A DNA stretch of 45,160 nt from NCBI RefSeq assembly GCF_019303495.1, contig NZ_JAEVFI010000029.1:1-45160 (forward strand), written 5' to 3'. The notes under the pieces were generated by a model. The model saw nothing but the letters and a program-made list of their open reading frames with translations, searched no databases and was not told the origin of the DNA. The stretch comes from Streptomyces sp. JJ66. Lineage in GTDB: Bacteria > Actinomycetota > Actinomycetes > Streptomycetales > Streptomycetaceae. A program made the translations under genes and the position numbers. Positions 24,816 through 33,493 of this stretch are shown here, piece after piece; positions within the stretch are counted from its first letter, which is position 1, and each line of letters starts with the position of its first letter.

Positions 24816-26258
24816 ATGAGCAACGGCGCGGCACAGGGCGAAAGCGGCGACCTGCGGCTGTGGGGCGGCCGGTTCGCCGACGGGCCGTCCGAGGCGCTGG
24901 CCAAACTCAGCGCCTCCGTCCACTTCGACTGGCGTCTCGCCCCCTACGACATCGCCGGGTCCCGCGCCCACGCCCGCGTGCTGCACGGCGCCGGGCTGCT
25001 GACCGCCGACGAGCTGGAGCGCATGCTCGCCGGGCTCGACCGGCTGGAGGCCGACGTCGCCGACGGCGGCTTCACCGGCACCCTCGCCGACGAGGACGTG
25101 CACACCGCGCTGGAGCGCGGCCTGCTGGAGCGGATCGGCCCGGACCTGGGCGGCAAGCTGCGCGCCGGACGCTCGCGCAACGACCAGGTGGCCACCCTGT
25201 TCCGCATGTACCTGCGCGACCACGCCCGGATCATCGGCGGCCTGCTCACCGACCTCCAGGAGGCGCTGACCGGGCTCGCCGAGGCCCACCCGGACGTCGC
25301 GATGCCCGGCCGCACCCACCTCCAGCACGCCCAGCCGGTGCTGTTCGCCCACCACGTGCTCGCACACGTGCAGGCGCTCGGCCGCAACGCGGAGCGGCTG
25401 CGGCAGTGGGACGAGCGCACCGCCGTCTCGCCCTACGGCTCCGGCGCGCTGGCCGGGTCCTCGCTCGGCCTGGACCCCCGCGCCGTCGCCGCCGATCTCG
25501 GGTTCGAGCGCGGCTCGGCGGCCAACTCCATCGACGGCACCGCCTCCCGCGACTTCGTCGCCGAGTTCGCCTTCGTCACCGCCATGATCGGCGTCGATCT
25601 CTCCCGCATCGCCGAGGAGGTCATCATCTGGAACACGAAGGAGTTCTCCTTCGTCACCCTGCACGACGCCTTCTCCACCGGCTCCTCGATCATGCCGCAG
25701 AAGAAGAACCCGGACATCGCGGAGCTGGCGCGCGGCAAGTCCGGGCGGCTCATCGGCAACCTGACGGGGCTGCTGGCCACGCTCAAGGCCCTGCCGCTGG
25801 CCTACAACCGCGATCTGCAGGAGGACAAGGAGCCCGTCTTCGACTCCTGCGACCAGCTGGAGATCCTGCTCCCCGCCTTCACCGGCATGATGGCCACGCT
25901 CACCGTCCACCGCGAGCGCATGGCCGAGCTGGCCCCGGCCGGGTTCTCGCTCGCCACCGACGTGGCCGAGTGGCTGGTCAAGCAGGGCGTACCGTTCCGC
26001 GTCGCGCACGAGGTGGCGGGGGAGTGCGTCAAGGAGTGCGAACGCACCGGCGTCGAGCTGGACGAGCTGAGCGACGAGCAGTTCGCCGCGATCTCCGCGC
26101 ACCTGACACCCGAGGTGCGCGGCGTGCTGAACGTGCCCGGCGCGCTCGCCGCCCGCAGCGGCCGGGGCGGCACGGCACCGAGCGCGGTGGCCGACCAGCT
26201 CGCCGAGGTGAAGGCCGATCTGGTGAAGCAGCGCGAGTGGGCGAACGCGAAGGGGTGA
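24816..26258 (+). CDS. argH: Argininosuccinate lyase
   Basis: 480 residues of the fumarase/aspartase superfamily. It splits argininosuccinate to arginine and fumarate, the last step of the pathway. The N-terminus LRLWGGRFADGPSEALAKLS, the AGRSRNDQVATLFRMYLRDH segment, TRLQHAQ-like GRTHLQHAQPVLFAHH and the signature loop GSSIMPQKKNPD are all present. ATG 24816 gives the family N-terminus and follows an AGGAGCGAAGAGAG purine run; upstream in-frame sequence forms the hairpin above. Confidence 0.97.
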   Translation: MSNGAAQGESGDLRLWGGRFADGPSEALAKLSASVHFDWRLAPYDIAGSRAHARVLHGAGLLTADELERMLAGLDRLEADVADGGFTGTLADEDVHTALERGLLERIGPDLGGKLRAGRSRNDQVATLFRMYLRDHARIIGGLLTDLQEALTGLAEAHPDVAMPGRTHLQHAQPVLFAHHVLAHVQALGRNAERLRQWDERTAVSPYGSGALAGSSLGLDPRAVAADLGFERGSAANSIDGTASRDFVAEFAFVTAMIGVDLSRIAEEVIIWNTKEFSFVTLHDAFSTGSSIMPQKKNPDIAELARGKSGRLIGNLTGLLATLKALPLAYNRDLQEDKEPVFDSCDQLEILLPAFTGMMATLTVHRERMAELAPAGFSLATDVAEWLVKQGVPFRVAHEVAGECVKECERTGVELDELSDEQFAAISAHLTPEVRGVLNVPGALAARSGRGGTAPSAVADQLAEVKADLVKQREWANAKG

Positions 26259-26278
26259 ACCGCGCGGCGCGCTGGGTA

Positions 26279-26313
26279 CGGTGGGCGTCCGACCGCCACC
26301 AGACCGCCCACCG
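26279..26313 (+). terminator. 9-bp hairpin after argH
   Basis: CGGTGGGCG (26279-26287) pairs perfectly with CGCCCACCG (26305-26313) around a 17-base loop, 20 bases after the argH stop. A terminator is likely but the loop is long. Confidence 0.5.
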
Positions 26314-26336
26314 CTGACCGCTCAGGGGAGCCTGTG

Positions 26337-27308
26337 ATGCCGTTCGCCCGCCTGGCCGCCGCGACCACCCCCACCGCCCACATCGGGCTCGGCCTGGCCG
26401 CCGTGGGCCGTCCCGGTTACCTCACCCTCGGCCGGGACCGTGATCTCCCGGCCGAGCGCACGGTGGACGCCCTGCGCGAGCGCACCCACGAACTGCTGGA
26501 CGCCGCCTACGCGCAAGGCGTCCGCTACATCGACGCCGCCCGCTCCTACGGGCGCGCCGAGGAATTCCTCGGCGCCTGGCTGGACGCCCACCCCGAGGCC
26601 GACGACCTGGTGATCGGCAGCAAGTGGGGCTACACCTACACCGCGAACTGGCGCACCGAGGCCGACGTGCACGAGGTCAAGGAGCACAGCCTCGCCATGT
26701 TCGAAAGCCAGCGCGCCGAGACCGACGCGCTGCTCGGCCGCCACCTGGACCTCTACCAGATCCACTCCCTCACCCCCGACAGCCCGGCCCTGCGGGACAC
26801 CGCGCTGCACGAGCGACTGGCCCGGCTCGCGGACGAGGGCGTGTCCGTCGGCTTCTCCACCTCCGGTCCCGGCCAGGCCGACGCGATCCGCGCCGCGCTG
26901 GAGGTGCGCGTCGGCGGCGAGCCCCTGTTCCGTTCGGTGCAGGCGACGTACAACGTGCTGGAGCCGTCGGCCGCGCCCGCGCTGGCCGAGGCGCACGACG
27001 CGGGGCTGACGGTGATCGTCAAGGAGGCGATGGCCAACGGCCGTCTCGCGCCGGACGCCGCCCCCGAGGTGGTGCGCGGGATTGCCGACGCGGTGGGCGC
27101 GGGCTGCGACGCGGTCGCCCTGGCCGCGGTGCTGCGGCAGCCCTGGTCGTTCGTGGCGCTGTCCGGCTGCGTGACGGCGGAGCAGCTGTTCAGCAACCTG
27201 CACGCCGTGACGGTGGACCTCACCGACGAGCACCTGGCCACGCTCGTGGAGCTGGCCGAGGAGCCGCAGGCGTACTGGTCCCGCCGCGCGGAGCTGCCCT
27301 GGGGCTGA
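26337..27308 (+). CDS. Aldo/keto reductase
   Basis: 323 residues, NADPH-dependent (beta/alpha)8-barrel oxidoreductase. The catalytic set is visible: Asp and Tyr in YIDAARSYGRAEEFLG, Lys in VIGSKWGY and His in LYQIHSLTPD. The late segment TVIVKEAMANGRL is also characteristic. GGGGAG at 26325-26330 is six bases before ATG 26337; the preceding GTG would be only three bases away. The natural substrate cannot be deduced. Confidence 0.92.
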   Translation: MPFARLAAATTPTAHIGLGLAAVGRPGYLTLGRDRDLPAERTVDALRERTHELLDAAYAQGVRYIDAARSYGRAEEFLGAWLDAHPEADDLVIGSKWGYTYTANWRTEADVHEVKEHSLAMFESQRAETDALLGRHLDLYQIHSLTPDSPALRDTALHERLARLADEGVSVGFSTSGPGQADAIRAALEVRVGGEPLFRSVQATYNVLEPSAAPALAEAHDAGLTVIVKEAMANGRLAPDAAPEVVRGIADAVGAGCDAVALAAVLRQPWSFVALSGCVTAEQLFSNLHAVTVDLTDEHLATLVELAEEPQAYWSRRAELPWG

Positions 27309-27378
27309 CCGGCTGGCCGTTAGCCCGCTCCCGCGTATGTGCCCCAGGCCCGCACCCTACGCGTGGTCCCCCACGCGG

Positions 27379-27433
27379 TGAGACATCCCCAGCAGTGAGA
27401 CGTGAATGTCTCATATGAGTTACCGTTGTCTCA
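27379..27433 (+). promoter_or_regulatory. Four half-site operator and leaderless promoter of the tetR-MFS operon
   Basis: TGAGAC occurs at 27379 and 27396, and its complement GTCTCA at 27408 and 27428. The inner pair makes a perfect 18-bp palindrome (6-bp arms, six-base spacer). The outermost right site overlaps the start codon. TACCGT (27421-27426) fits TANNNT and ends six bases before ATG 27433, and no Shine-Dalgarno is present. Autoregulation by the encoded TetR protein is the natural inference. Confidence 0.65.
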
Positions 27434-28029
27434 TGACTGTGGACCGGGACCAAGTGCTGAAGGCCGCAGCGGAGCTGCTGTCGCGGAAGGCGACGGCACC
27501 GATGGACGAGATCGCCCGCGCCGCCGGGATCAGCCGCGCCACCCTGCACCGGCACTTCGCCGGCCGGGAGGCGCTGGTGTTCGCCCTCGGTGACCTGGGC
27601 GTCCGGCAGATCGAGGACGGGCTCGAAGCGGCCCGGATCGAGGAGGGCCCGCCGCCGGACGCGCTGCGGCGGCTGGTGGCGGAGGCGATGCCCGTGGCCG
27701 GGTTCCTCGCCTTCCTCTACGGCGAGAACCAGCTCTACGAGCCCGGCCAGCCCGACCCCGGATGGGCGCGGATCGAGGAGCGCGTGGGCGCGCTGGTCCG
27801 CCGGGGTCAGGAACAGGGCGTCTTCCGCCGTGACCTGTCACCCGACTGGCTCACTGACGCGCTCTACGCCCTCGTCGCCGCCTCCGGCTGGTCCGTCCAG
27901 GACGGCCGCATGGCGCCGAAGGAGGCCCCGCGCATGGTCGCCGAACTGCTGCTCGGCGGGGTACTCGAAAGATCAGAAAAGCCCGGAAGGCTCGAAAAGC
28001 CTGAAAGGACCGAAAGGAAGGCCCCGTGA
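27433..28029 (+). CDS. TetR family transcriptional repressor
   Basis: 198 residues. The N-terminal helix-turn-helix (about 5-55) reads VLKAAAELLSRKATAPMDEI then ARAAGISRATLHRHFAGREA. The remainder is the ligand-binding helical domain. The last 20 residues are a charged tail (SEKPGRLEKPERTERKAP) coded by an A-rich repeat unlike the rest of the gene. ATG 27433 was chosen from the TANNNT box; ATG codons at 27406 and 27415 would sit inside the operator palindrome. The TGA overlaps the exporter's GTG, so the pair is one operon. Confidence 0.9.
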   Translation: MTVDRDQVLKAAAELLSRKATAPMDEIARAAGISRATLHRHFAGREALVFALGDLGVRQIEDGLEAARIEEGPPPDALRRLVAEAMPVAGFLAFLYGENQLYEPGQPDPGWARIEERVGALVRRGQEQGVFRRDLSPDWLTDALYALVAASGWSVQDGRMAPKEAPRMVAELLLGGVLERSEKPGRLEKPERTERKAP

Positions 28030-29537
28030 CCACGCCTGGCGCGAGCCGCTGGGTCGCGCTCGCTGTCCTCGCCCTCGCGGTGCTGCTCGTCGGCATCGAC
28101 GCGACCGTGCTCGGTCTGGCGATGCCGTTCCTCAGCGAGGACCTGAACCCCTCCAGCACCCAGCTGCTGTGGATCGGCGATGTCTACTCGTTCGTCATCG
28201 CCGGACTGCTGGTCTCTATGGGCAGCCTCGGGGACCGCATCGGCCGCAAGAAGCTGCTGCTGACCGGGGCCGCCGTCTTCGGTGCCGTCTCCGTACTGAA
28301 CGCCTACGCGCACAGCGCCGAGGCGATGATCCTGTGGCGCGCCCTGCTCGGTGTCGCTGGTGCGACGCTGATGCCCGCCACGCTCGCCCTGATCCGCAAC
28401 CTCTTCCACGACCCGCGCGAACGCAGCCTGGCCGTGGGCATCTGGGGTGCCATGGCCTCGGCGGGTGCGGCCGTCGGCCCGGTCGCCGGCGGTTTCCTGC
28501 TGGAGCACTTCTGGTGGGGCTCGGTCTTCCTGATCAACCTGCCGGTGATGGCCGTGCTCGTCGTCGTGGGCGTCAAGGTGCTGCCGGAGTCCCGGAACCC
28601 GCAGCCGGGACCGTGGGACCTGCCCAGCGTGGTGCTGTCGATGGCGGGCATCGTCGGCGTCGTCTACGCGGTCAAGGAAGCGGCGGCGTACGGCTCGCGC
28701 TGGGACGTCTACCTCGCCGGCGCGGTGGGCGCGTTCGCCCTGGCCACGTTCGTCCGCCGCCAGCTGCGGCTGGAATACCCGCTGCTGGACATGCGGCTCT
28801 TCCGCAGCCGTGGCTTCTCCGGCGCGGTACTCGCGGACCTGCTCACCATCCTGGGGCTGTCCGGGCTGGTCTTCTTCCTGTCCCAGTTCCTGCAGATGGT
28901 GCAGGGACGCAGCCCGCTCCAGGCCGGTCTCGCGGAGCTGCCCGCCGCGCTCGGTGCGGTGGTGGCGGGCCTGGCGGCCGGTACGGTCGCCCGCCGCGCC
29001 TCGGTGCGGTCGGCCGTCGGCGGCGGGCTCGCGGCCGTCGGCCTGGCGCTGGGCGCCTGCCTGTGGCTGGACCAGAACACCGGGTACGGGCTGCTCGGCC
29101 CGGTGCTGCTCGTCGTCGGCATCGGTGCGGGCCTGTCCTTCACCGTCACGGCTGACGTCATTCTCTCCAGCGTGCCCAAGGAGCAGGCGGGTGCGGCCTC
29201 GGCGGTCTCCGAGACGGCCTACGAGCTGGGCGCGGCGCTCGGCATCGCGCTGCTGGGATCGATCGTCACCGGCGTCTACCGAGGCTTCGCGGTGCCGCGG
29301 GGCGTGCCGTCCGAGGTGGCCGACTCCGCGCACGCCTCGCTGGGCGGCGCGGTCGAGGCGGCGTCGAACCTCCCGGCGGAGGTGGGTAACCAGCTCCTCG
29401 CGGCGGCCCAGGCCAACTTCACCGACGGCCTGCGCTCGGCCGCCACCGTCGGCGCGGCCGTACTCCTCACCGCCGCCGCTGCCGCCTGGTACCTGCTGCG
29501 CGACCAGTACCTGTCGGACATCCCGGAGGAGGAGTGA
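28026..29537 (+). CDS. MFS multidrug exporter, DHA2 (14-helix) family
   Basis: 503 residues with about 14 hydrophobic segments. Motif D1 (GIDATVLGLAMPFLSEDL), motif A (GSLGDRIGRKKLLL) and the antiporter motif C (GAAVGPVAGGFL) are present, so this should be a proton-driven drug exporter of the SmvA/QacA/EmrB type. AAGGAAGG precedes GTG 28026, which overlaps the tetR stop. The regulator upstream probably responds to an exported compound. Substrate unknown. Confidence 0.92.
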   Translation: MTTPGASRWVALAVLALAVLLVGIDATVLGLAMPFLSEDLNPSSTQLLWIGDVYSFVIAGLLVSMGSLGDRIGRKKLLLTGAAVFGAVSVLNAYAHSAEAMILWRALLGVAGATLMPATLALIRNLFHDPRERSLAVGIWGAMASAGAAVGPVAGGFLLEHFWWGSVFLINLPVMAVLVVVGVKVLPESRNPQPGPWDLPSVVLSMAGIVGVVYAVKEAAAYGSRWDVYLAGAVGAFALATFVRRQLRLEYPLLDMRLFRSRGFSGAVLADLLTILGLSGLVFFLSQFLQMVQGRSPLQAGLAELPAALGAVVAGLAAGTVARRASVRSAVGGGLAAVGLALGACLWLDQNTGYGLLGPVLLVVGIGAGLSFTVTADVILSSVPKEQAGAASAVSETAYELGAALGIALLGSIVTGVYRGFAVPRGVPSEVADSAHASLGGAVEAASNLPAEVGNQLLAAAQANFTDGLRSAATVGAAVLLTAAAAAWYLLRDQYLSDIPEEE

Positions 29538-29672
29538 GCGGAACCGGCCCTTGAGCCCGCGTGAGTGGCCTCCCGGTACCGGGTTCCGCCCCCACGACAA
29601 GCTCCCAGCCGGTGGCTCGCGTACGGCGCGTGGCGCGGCGGAACCACGGGTCAAACCGCCCGCCGCGCACGG

Positions 29673-30359
29673 CTACGCCGCCGCCTTGGCCTTCGTGGCG
29701 TACATGTCCACGTACTCCTGGCCCGACAGGCACATGACCTCGCTCATCACCTCGTCGGTCACCGCGCGCAGCACGTAGCGGTCGCGGTCCATGCCCTCGT
29801 AGCGCGAGAAGTCCAGCGGCTCACCGAACCGCACCGTGATGCGGCGGCCACCGCCGAGGCGGGGCAGGCCCTTGCCGCCCGGCTGTACCTGGTCGGTGCC
29901 GATCATCGCGAACGGCACCACCGGAGCGCCGGTCATCAGGGCCAGCCGGGCGATGCCGGTACGGCCACGGTAGAGGCGGCCGTCGGGGGAACGGGTGCCC
30001 TCGGGGTAGATGCCGAAGACCTGCCCCTCCTCCAGCACCCGGCGCCCGGTCATCAGCGCGGCCACCCCGCCCCGCCCACCGTCCCGGGCGACGGGGACCA
30101 TGCCGACGCCGGTGAAGAACCAGGCCATCAGGCGCCCTTTGAGGCTGGTGCCGGTGACGTACTCGTCCTTGCCGATGAAGAACACCTGCCGGTCGGTGAC
30201 CAGGGGCAGGATCATCGAGTCGATGAACGTGAGGTGGTTCCCGGCCAGAATCACCGGCCCTTCAGCCGGGATGCGCCCGGCGCCCTCGATCCGCGGCCGG
30301 AACAGCAGGCGCAGCAGCGGACCGAGAACCGCCTTGATCAGAAGGAAACGGCCCCTCAC
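29673..30359 (-). CDS. 1-acyl-sn-glycerol-3-phosphate acyltransferase-like (PlsC family)
   Basis: 228 residues with the acyltransferase motifs NHLTFID (HX4D), PEGTRSPDGRLYRG (block III) and a late VPFAMIGTDQV. The N-terminal hydrophobic stretch (LIKAVLGPLLRLLF) suggests association with the inner membrane face. The family makes phosphatidic acid for phospholipid synthesis; streptomycetes carry several paralogues, so the exact acceptor is uncertain. GTG start at 30359 has GGAGG about ten bases upstream. Convergent with the MFS gene; only an 8-bp inverted repeat (29538-29545 with 29582-29589) lies between. Confidence 0.88.
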   Translation of the reverse strand: MRGRFLLIKAVLGPLLRLLFRPRIEGAGRIPAEGPVILAGNHLTFIDSMILPLVTDRQVFFIGKDEYVTGTSLKGRLMAWFFTGVGMVPVARDGGRGGVAALMTGRRVLEEGQVFGIYPEGTRSPDGRLYRGRTGIARLALMTGAPVVPFAMIGTDQVQPGGKGLPRLGGGRRITVRFGEPLDFSRYEGMDRDRYVLRAVTDEVMSEVMCLSGQEYVDMYATKAKAAA

Positions 30360-30415
30360 TGGGATTCAGCCTCCGTGGTGTGTGAATGGCGCGGCCCGCG
30401 CCGGACCAACGACGA

Positions 30416-30431
30416 TACCCGTGCCCGGGTA
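30416..30431. promoter_or_regulatory. Inverted repeat in the divergent plsC/GDPD spacer
   Basis: TACCCG and CGGGTA form a 6-bp inverted repeat with a four-base spacer, in the 246-base region between two divergent genes. It could be an operator. No clear promoter or PHO-box (GTTCACC-like) repeat was found here. Confidence 0.25.
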
Positions 30432-30605
30432 CCCCTGATACGCGCGGGTAACCACGTGCGGCCGTGGGCTACCGTAGCGGACTCGTGTTTCCGCCGTGTT
30501 CCGCCCCGCGTCTCCCGTCGGACAGCCGGTCACGTCTACGCTTCGGGCCGTCAGTCCGTCAGGCACCGGACGCCCGTGCGACGTCCGGCGGAAAGGGAGA
30601 GGTCC

Positions 30606-31766
30606 ATGGCACATCAGCAACGGCCCGGGCGCAGAGCGGTTCTCGGTGCGACGGCGCTGGGCGCGGCGGGCGCGGTGACGCTCGGCGCGCCGGGCACCGC
30701 GCAGGCGGCAGCGGGGGAGGGGTACGGACGGTGGCCGGGCAGGCCGGGGCGGCTGCCGGTACCGGCGGTCATCGCCCACCGGGGGGCCAGCGGCTACCGT
30801 CCCGAACACACCATGGGCGCCTACGAACTGGCCCTGGACCTGGGAGCCGACGTCATCGAGCAGGACCTGGTGCCGACCAAGGACGGCCACCTGGTGTGCC
30901 GGCACGAGAACGAGATCGGCGGCACCACCGACGTCGCCGAGCACGCCGAGTTCGCCGACCGCCGCACCACCAAGACCATCGACGGCCAGGCCGTCACCGG
31001 GTGGTTCACCGAGGACTTCACGCTCGCGGAGCTGAAGACGCTGCGCGCCGTCGAGCGCATCCCGCGCCAGCGGCAGCACAACACCCTCTACAACGGCCGC
31101 TGGGACGTGCCGACTTTCGCGGAGGTGCTGGACTGGGCCCGCGAGCAGGGCCGCAGGCGCGGGCGCCCGGTGTGGCTGCACGTCGAGACCAAGCACCCCA
31201 GCTACTTCCGCGCCCTGGGGCTGGGTCTGGAAGAGCGGCTGGCCCGGCAGCTGCGCCGCCACCGCCTGCACCGGCGCGATGCCCCGGTGTTCGTGCAGTC
31301 CTTCGAGCCGAGCAGCATCCAGCGCATGGCCCGCCTGGTGGACACCCCGGGTGTGGTGCTGCTGTGGACGGCCGACTGGCGTCCGTGGGACTTCGAGGAA
31401 TCCGGCGACCCGCGCACCGTGGCCGACCTGATCACCCCCGAGGGGCTGGACTGGATCGCCTCCTTCGCCCACGGCATCGGCCCGACGCTGGAGCTGGTCA
31501 TCCCCCAGCGCGCCGACGGCACCCTGGGCGAGCCGACCTCCCTGGTGCGCGACGCACACGCCCGTGACCTGGTGGTGCACCCCTACACCCTGCGCAACGA
31601 GAACAGCTTCCTGCCCGCCGGGTTCCGGCGCGGCGAGGACCCGAACGCCTACGGCGACGCCTTCGGCGCGCTGCGCGCCTACTTCGCCACCGGCATCGAC
31701 GGGATCTTCGCCGACCAGCCCGACACCGCCCTGCTCGCGGCCGCCGACCACCGCCGCCGCCGCTGA
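30606..31766 (+). CDS. Secreted glycerophosphodiester phosphodiesterase
   Basis: 386 residues. It hydrolyses glycerophosphodiesters to glycerol 3-phosphate and an alcohol outside the cell. A twin-arginine signal (GRRAVLGATALGAAGAVTLG, cleavage near AQA) is followed by the GDPD barrel. IAHRGASGYRPEHTMGAYEL, the metal/catalytic EQDLVPTKDG and RHENEIGG are near the start, and GIDGIFADQPDTA near the end. It is of the long GlpQ type with an insertion around 90-130. GGGAGAGG precedes ATG 30606. Phosphate-starvation control is usual for such enzymes, but no PHO box was seen. Confidence 0.93.
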   Translation: MAHQQRPGRRAVLGATALGAAGAVTLGAPGTAQAAAGEGYGRWPGRPGRLPVPAVIAHRGASGYRPEHTMGAYELALDLGADVIEQDLVPTKDGHLVCRHENEIGGTTDVAEHAEFADRRTTKTIDGQAVTGWFTEDFTLAELKTLRAVERIPRQRQHNTLYNGRWDVPTFAEVLDWAREQGRRRGRPVWLHVETKHPSYFRALGLGLEERLARQLRRHRLHRRDAPVFVQSFEPSSIQRMARLVDTPGVVLLWTADWRPWDFEESGDPRTVADLITPEGLDWIASFAHGIGPTLELVIPQRADGTLGEPTSLVRDAHARDLVVHPYTLRNENSFLPAGFRRGEDPNAYGDAFGALRAYFATGIDGIFADQPDTALLAAADHRRRR

Positions 31767-31853
31767 GCCCCGGCCCGGCGCCTGGTTTCCCGGCCCGGCC
31801 CGCGCCGCCCGTGGCACAGCCCCGGACCTGCTGGCGAGACTCCCTCCCGCACC

Positions 31854-31925
31854 GAGAAATCGCAGGCGGGTTGGGAATCTCACAGCACAGTTCGGGGCTG
31901 CCGCGTTCCCGTAGCCTGCGATCTC
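31854..31925 (+). other. 72-base nested inverted repeat upstream of GNAT gene
   Basis: In the 309-base gap 31767-32075 three stems nest: GAG(AA)ATCGCAGGC (31854-31867) with GCCTGCGATCTC (31914-31925), GGGAA (31873-31877) with TTCCC (31906-31910), and CAGC (31883-31886) with GCTG (31897-31900). The loop has ten bases. A perfect palindrome TCTGCGCAGA (31924-31933) follows. It may be a structured RNA, a terminator of the phosphodiesterase gene or a repressor site. No ORF with coding character lies in the gap. Confidence 0.4.
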
Positions 31926-32075
31926 TGCGCAGAATGCTTCCGGCGGAGGTTGGTCCCCGGCCCGGACGGGAAGGATGGGGAAGGACAACCGGCGTCACCA
32001 GGGCAGGCAGCCCGGCCGCGCGTCCCTCATCCCCTGGCGCGCCGGGCATAAGACACCAGAAAGAGGCGTGCGCAC

Positions 32076-32579
32076 ATGGGCATGAGCGTGACCATCTCTG
32101 CGGCGACCGGGCCGGACACGGAGCAGATCCTCAAGCTCCAGTACCTGTGCTACCAGAGCGAGGCGGAGCTGTACCGCGACTGGAGCATCGAGCCGCTGAC
32201 GCAGACGCTGGACGCCCTGCGCGCCGAACTCGACGGCGGCTGCGTGCTCGTGGCCCGGCTCGGCGACGAGATCGTCGGCTCCGTACGCGGCACGGTGGAC
32301 GCGTCCGGGACGGGACACATCGACAAGCTCATCGTCCACCCGCGCCTGCAGCGGCACGGCCTGGGCGGACGCCTGCTCGCCGCGCTGGAGACGCGCCTCG
32401 CGCGGGAACAGGGCGCCGAGCGGTTCCGGCTGCTGACCGGCCACCGCAGCGAGGGCAACCTGCGGCTGTACCGGCGGTGCGGCTACGTCGCCGCCGGCAC
32501 CGAGCGCGTCTCGTCCAAGCTGAGCGTCATCACGCTGGAGAAGGCGGCCGTCGCCGAGGAGTACGCCCAGAGCGCGTGA
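32076..32579 (+). CDS. GNAT family N-acetyltransferase
   Basis: 167 residues of one acetyltransferase domain. The acetyl-CoA motif A is visible in HIDKLIVHPRLQRHGLGGRL (R-x-H-G-L-G), followed by FRLLTGHRSEGNLRLYRRCG and YVAAGTERVSSKLSVITLEK. GAAAGAGG lies about eight bases before ATG 32076. The acceptor substrate is unknown. It is transcribed alone, facing the minus-strand membrane-protein pair. Confidence 0.88.
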   Translation: MGMSVTISAATGPDTEQILKLQYLCYQSEAELYRDWSIEPLTQTLDALRAELDGGCVLVARLGDEIVGSVRGTVDASGTGHIDKLIVHPRLQRHGLGGRLLAALETRLAREQGAERFRLLTGHRSEGNLRLYRRCGYVAAGTERVSSKLSVITLEKAAVAEEYAQSA

Positions 32580-32664
32580 GGGCACGCCGCGCCGTTCACT
32601 CCACGCCGAGCCCGTCCGACGGCGGACACTGTGGCCCGGGTCCGCGCGCCCGGCTCCCGCCGGG

Positions 32665-33132
32665 TCAGCGCCCGGACGGGCGGGACCGCAGCCACCACAG
32701 GCCGAGGACCGGCAGCAGCAGTGGAATGAACAGGTAGCCCATGCCGTAGGCGGACCACACCGTGGTGTCGGGGAAGGCCGCCGGGTCGAGCACCGACCAG
32801 GTGCCGACGACCAGCACCCCCAGCAGTTCGGCGACGCAGCCGGCCAGCGCGGTGCGCCGGGCTGCCTCGCCGCCGCGCACCAAGGCGACGGTGATGCACA
32901 CATACACCACGGCGGCCACCGCCGAGAGGGTGTAGGGCAGTGGAGCCTGATCGAACCGGGTGGCGATCTGGTACGCCGAGCGGGAGGTGGCACCGATGAC
33001 GAACACGGTGTAGAGCGTCACCAGCAGCCGTCCCGGGCCGGTGCGCAGGCTGGTGCGGGTGCCGCCGCCGGCGTCGCGGACCGGGGCGGGCCGGGCGCCC
33101 GGTGCTCCGTCGCTGTCGGTTCGCTCAGGCAC
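32665..33132 (-). CDS. Small integral membrane protein (about 4 helices)
   Basis: 155 residues. A Pro/Gly-rich cytoplasmic tail of about 35 residues is followed by four hydrophobic segments: LLVTLYTVFVIGATSRSAY, TLSAVAAVVYVCITVALV, ALAGCVAELLGVLVVGTWSV and GMGYLFIPLLLPVLGLWWL. I do not recognise a family beyond conserved actinomycete membrane protein. The GTG at 33132 lies inside the end of the preceding gene (8-base overlap), so the two are translationally coupled. Codon positions with G/C-rich third bases support this frame. Confidence 0.75.
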   Translation of the reverse strand: MPERTDSDGAPGARPAPVRDAGGGTRTSLRTGPGRLLVTLYTVFVIGATSRSAYQIATRFDQAPLPYTLSAVAAVVYVCITVALVRGGEAARRTALAGCVAELLGVLVVGTWSVLDPAAFPDTTVWSAYGMGYLFIPLLLPVLGLWWLRSRPSGR

Positions 33133-33493
33133 CGGTGCCGCTCCAGACGTCGTGGAGCCGGACCTGGAGCACCGCGAGCACGAACGCGCCAGCGGCGACG
33201 GTGGCCGAGCCCCAGCGGGTGCGCTCGGCCAGCGACAGGAAGGCGACCGCCGGGATGGCCGCCGCGCAGCCGAGCAGATAGGAGACGAAGACGACCGTGC
33301 CCTCGTCCGGCTCCCCGCCCCCCGCGAGCGCCACGACGCCGACCACCAGCTGGACGAGCGCGAGCACGGTGACCGAGGCCATGCCGATGAAGTGCCAGTC
33401 CTTGGTGGGCTGGTCGCGGTACGCCGCGTAACCGCACCAGGCGGCCAGCGCGAGCGCGGCCACACCGACGGCGACCGTCAGGGGGGTGAACAT
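33125..33493 (-). CDS. Small integral membrane protein (4 helices)
   Basis: 122 residues, almost wholly hydrophobic with four predicted helices: LTVAVGVAALALAAWCGYAA, MASVTVLALVQLVVGVVALA, VVFVSYLLGCAAAIPAVAFL and SATVAAGAFVLAVLQVRLHD. No known family was recognised. On this strand TAAAGT (33506-33501) ends seven bases before the ATG and no Shine-Dalgarno is seen, which suggests leaderless expression. It probably works with the coupled downstream membrane protein. Confidence 0.75.
   Translation of the reverse strand: MFTPLTVAVGVAALALAAWCGYAAYRDQPTKDWHFIGMASVTVLALVQLVVGVVALAGGGEPDEGTVVFVSYLLGCAAAIPAVAFLSLAERTRWGSATVAAGAFVLAVLQVRLHDVWSGTGA

Noticed and set aside
29538..29672. Strong terminator between the convergent MFS and plsC genes
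   Set aside because: Only an 8-bp inverted repeat with a 36-base gap and a short palindrome (CCGGTACCGG) were found, too weak to call.
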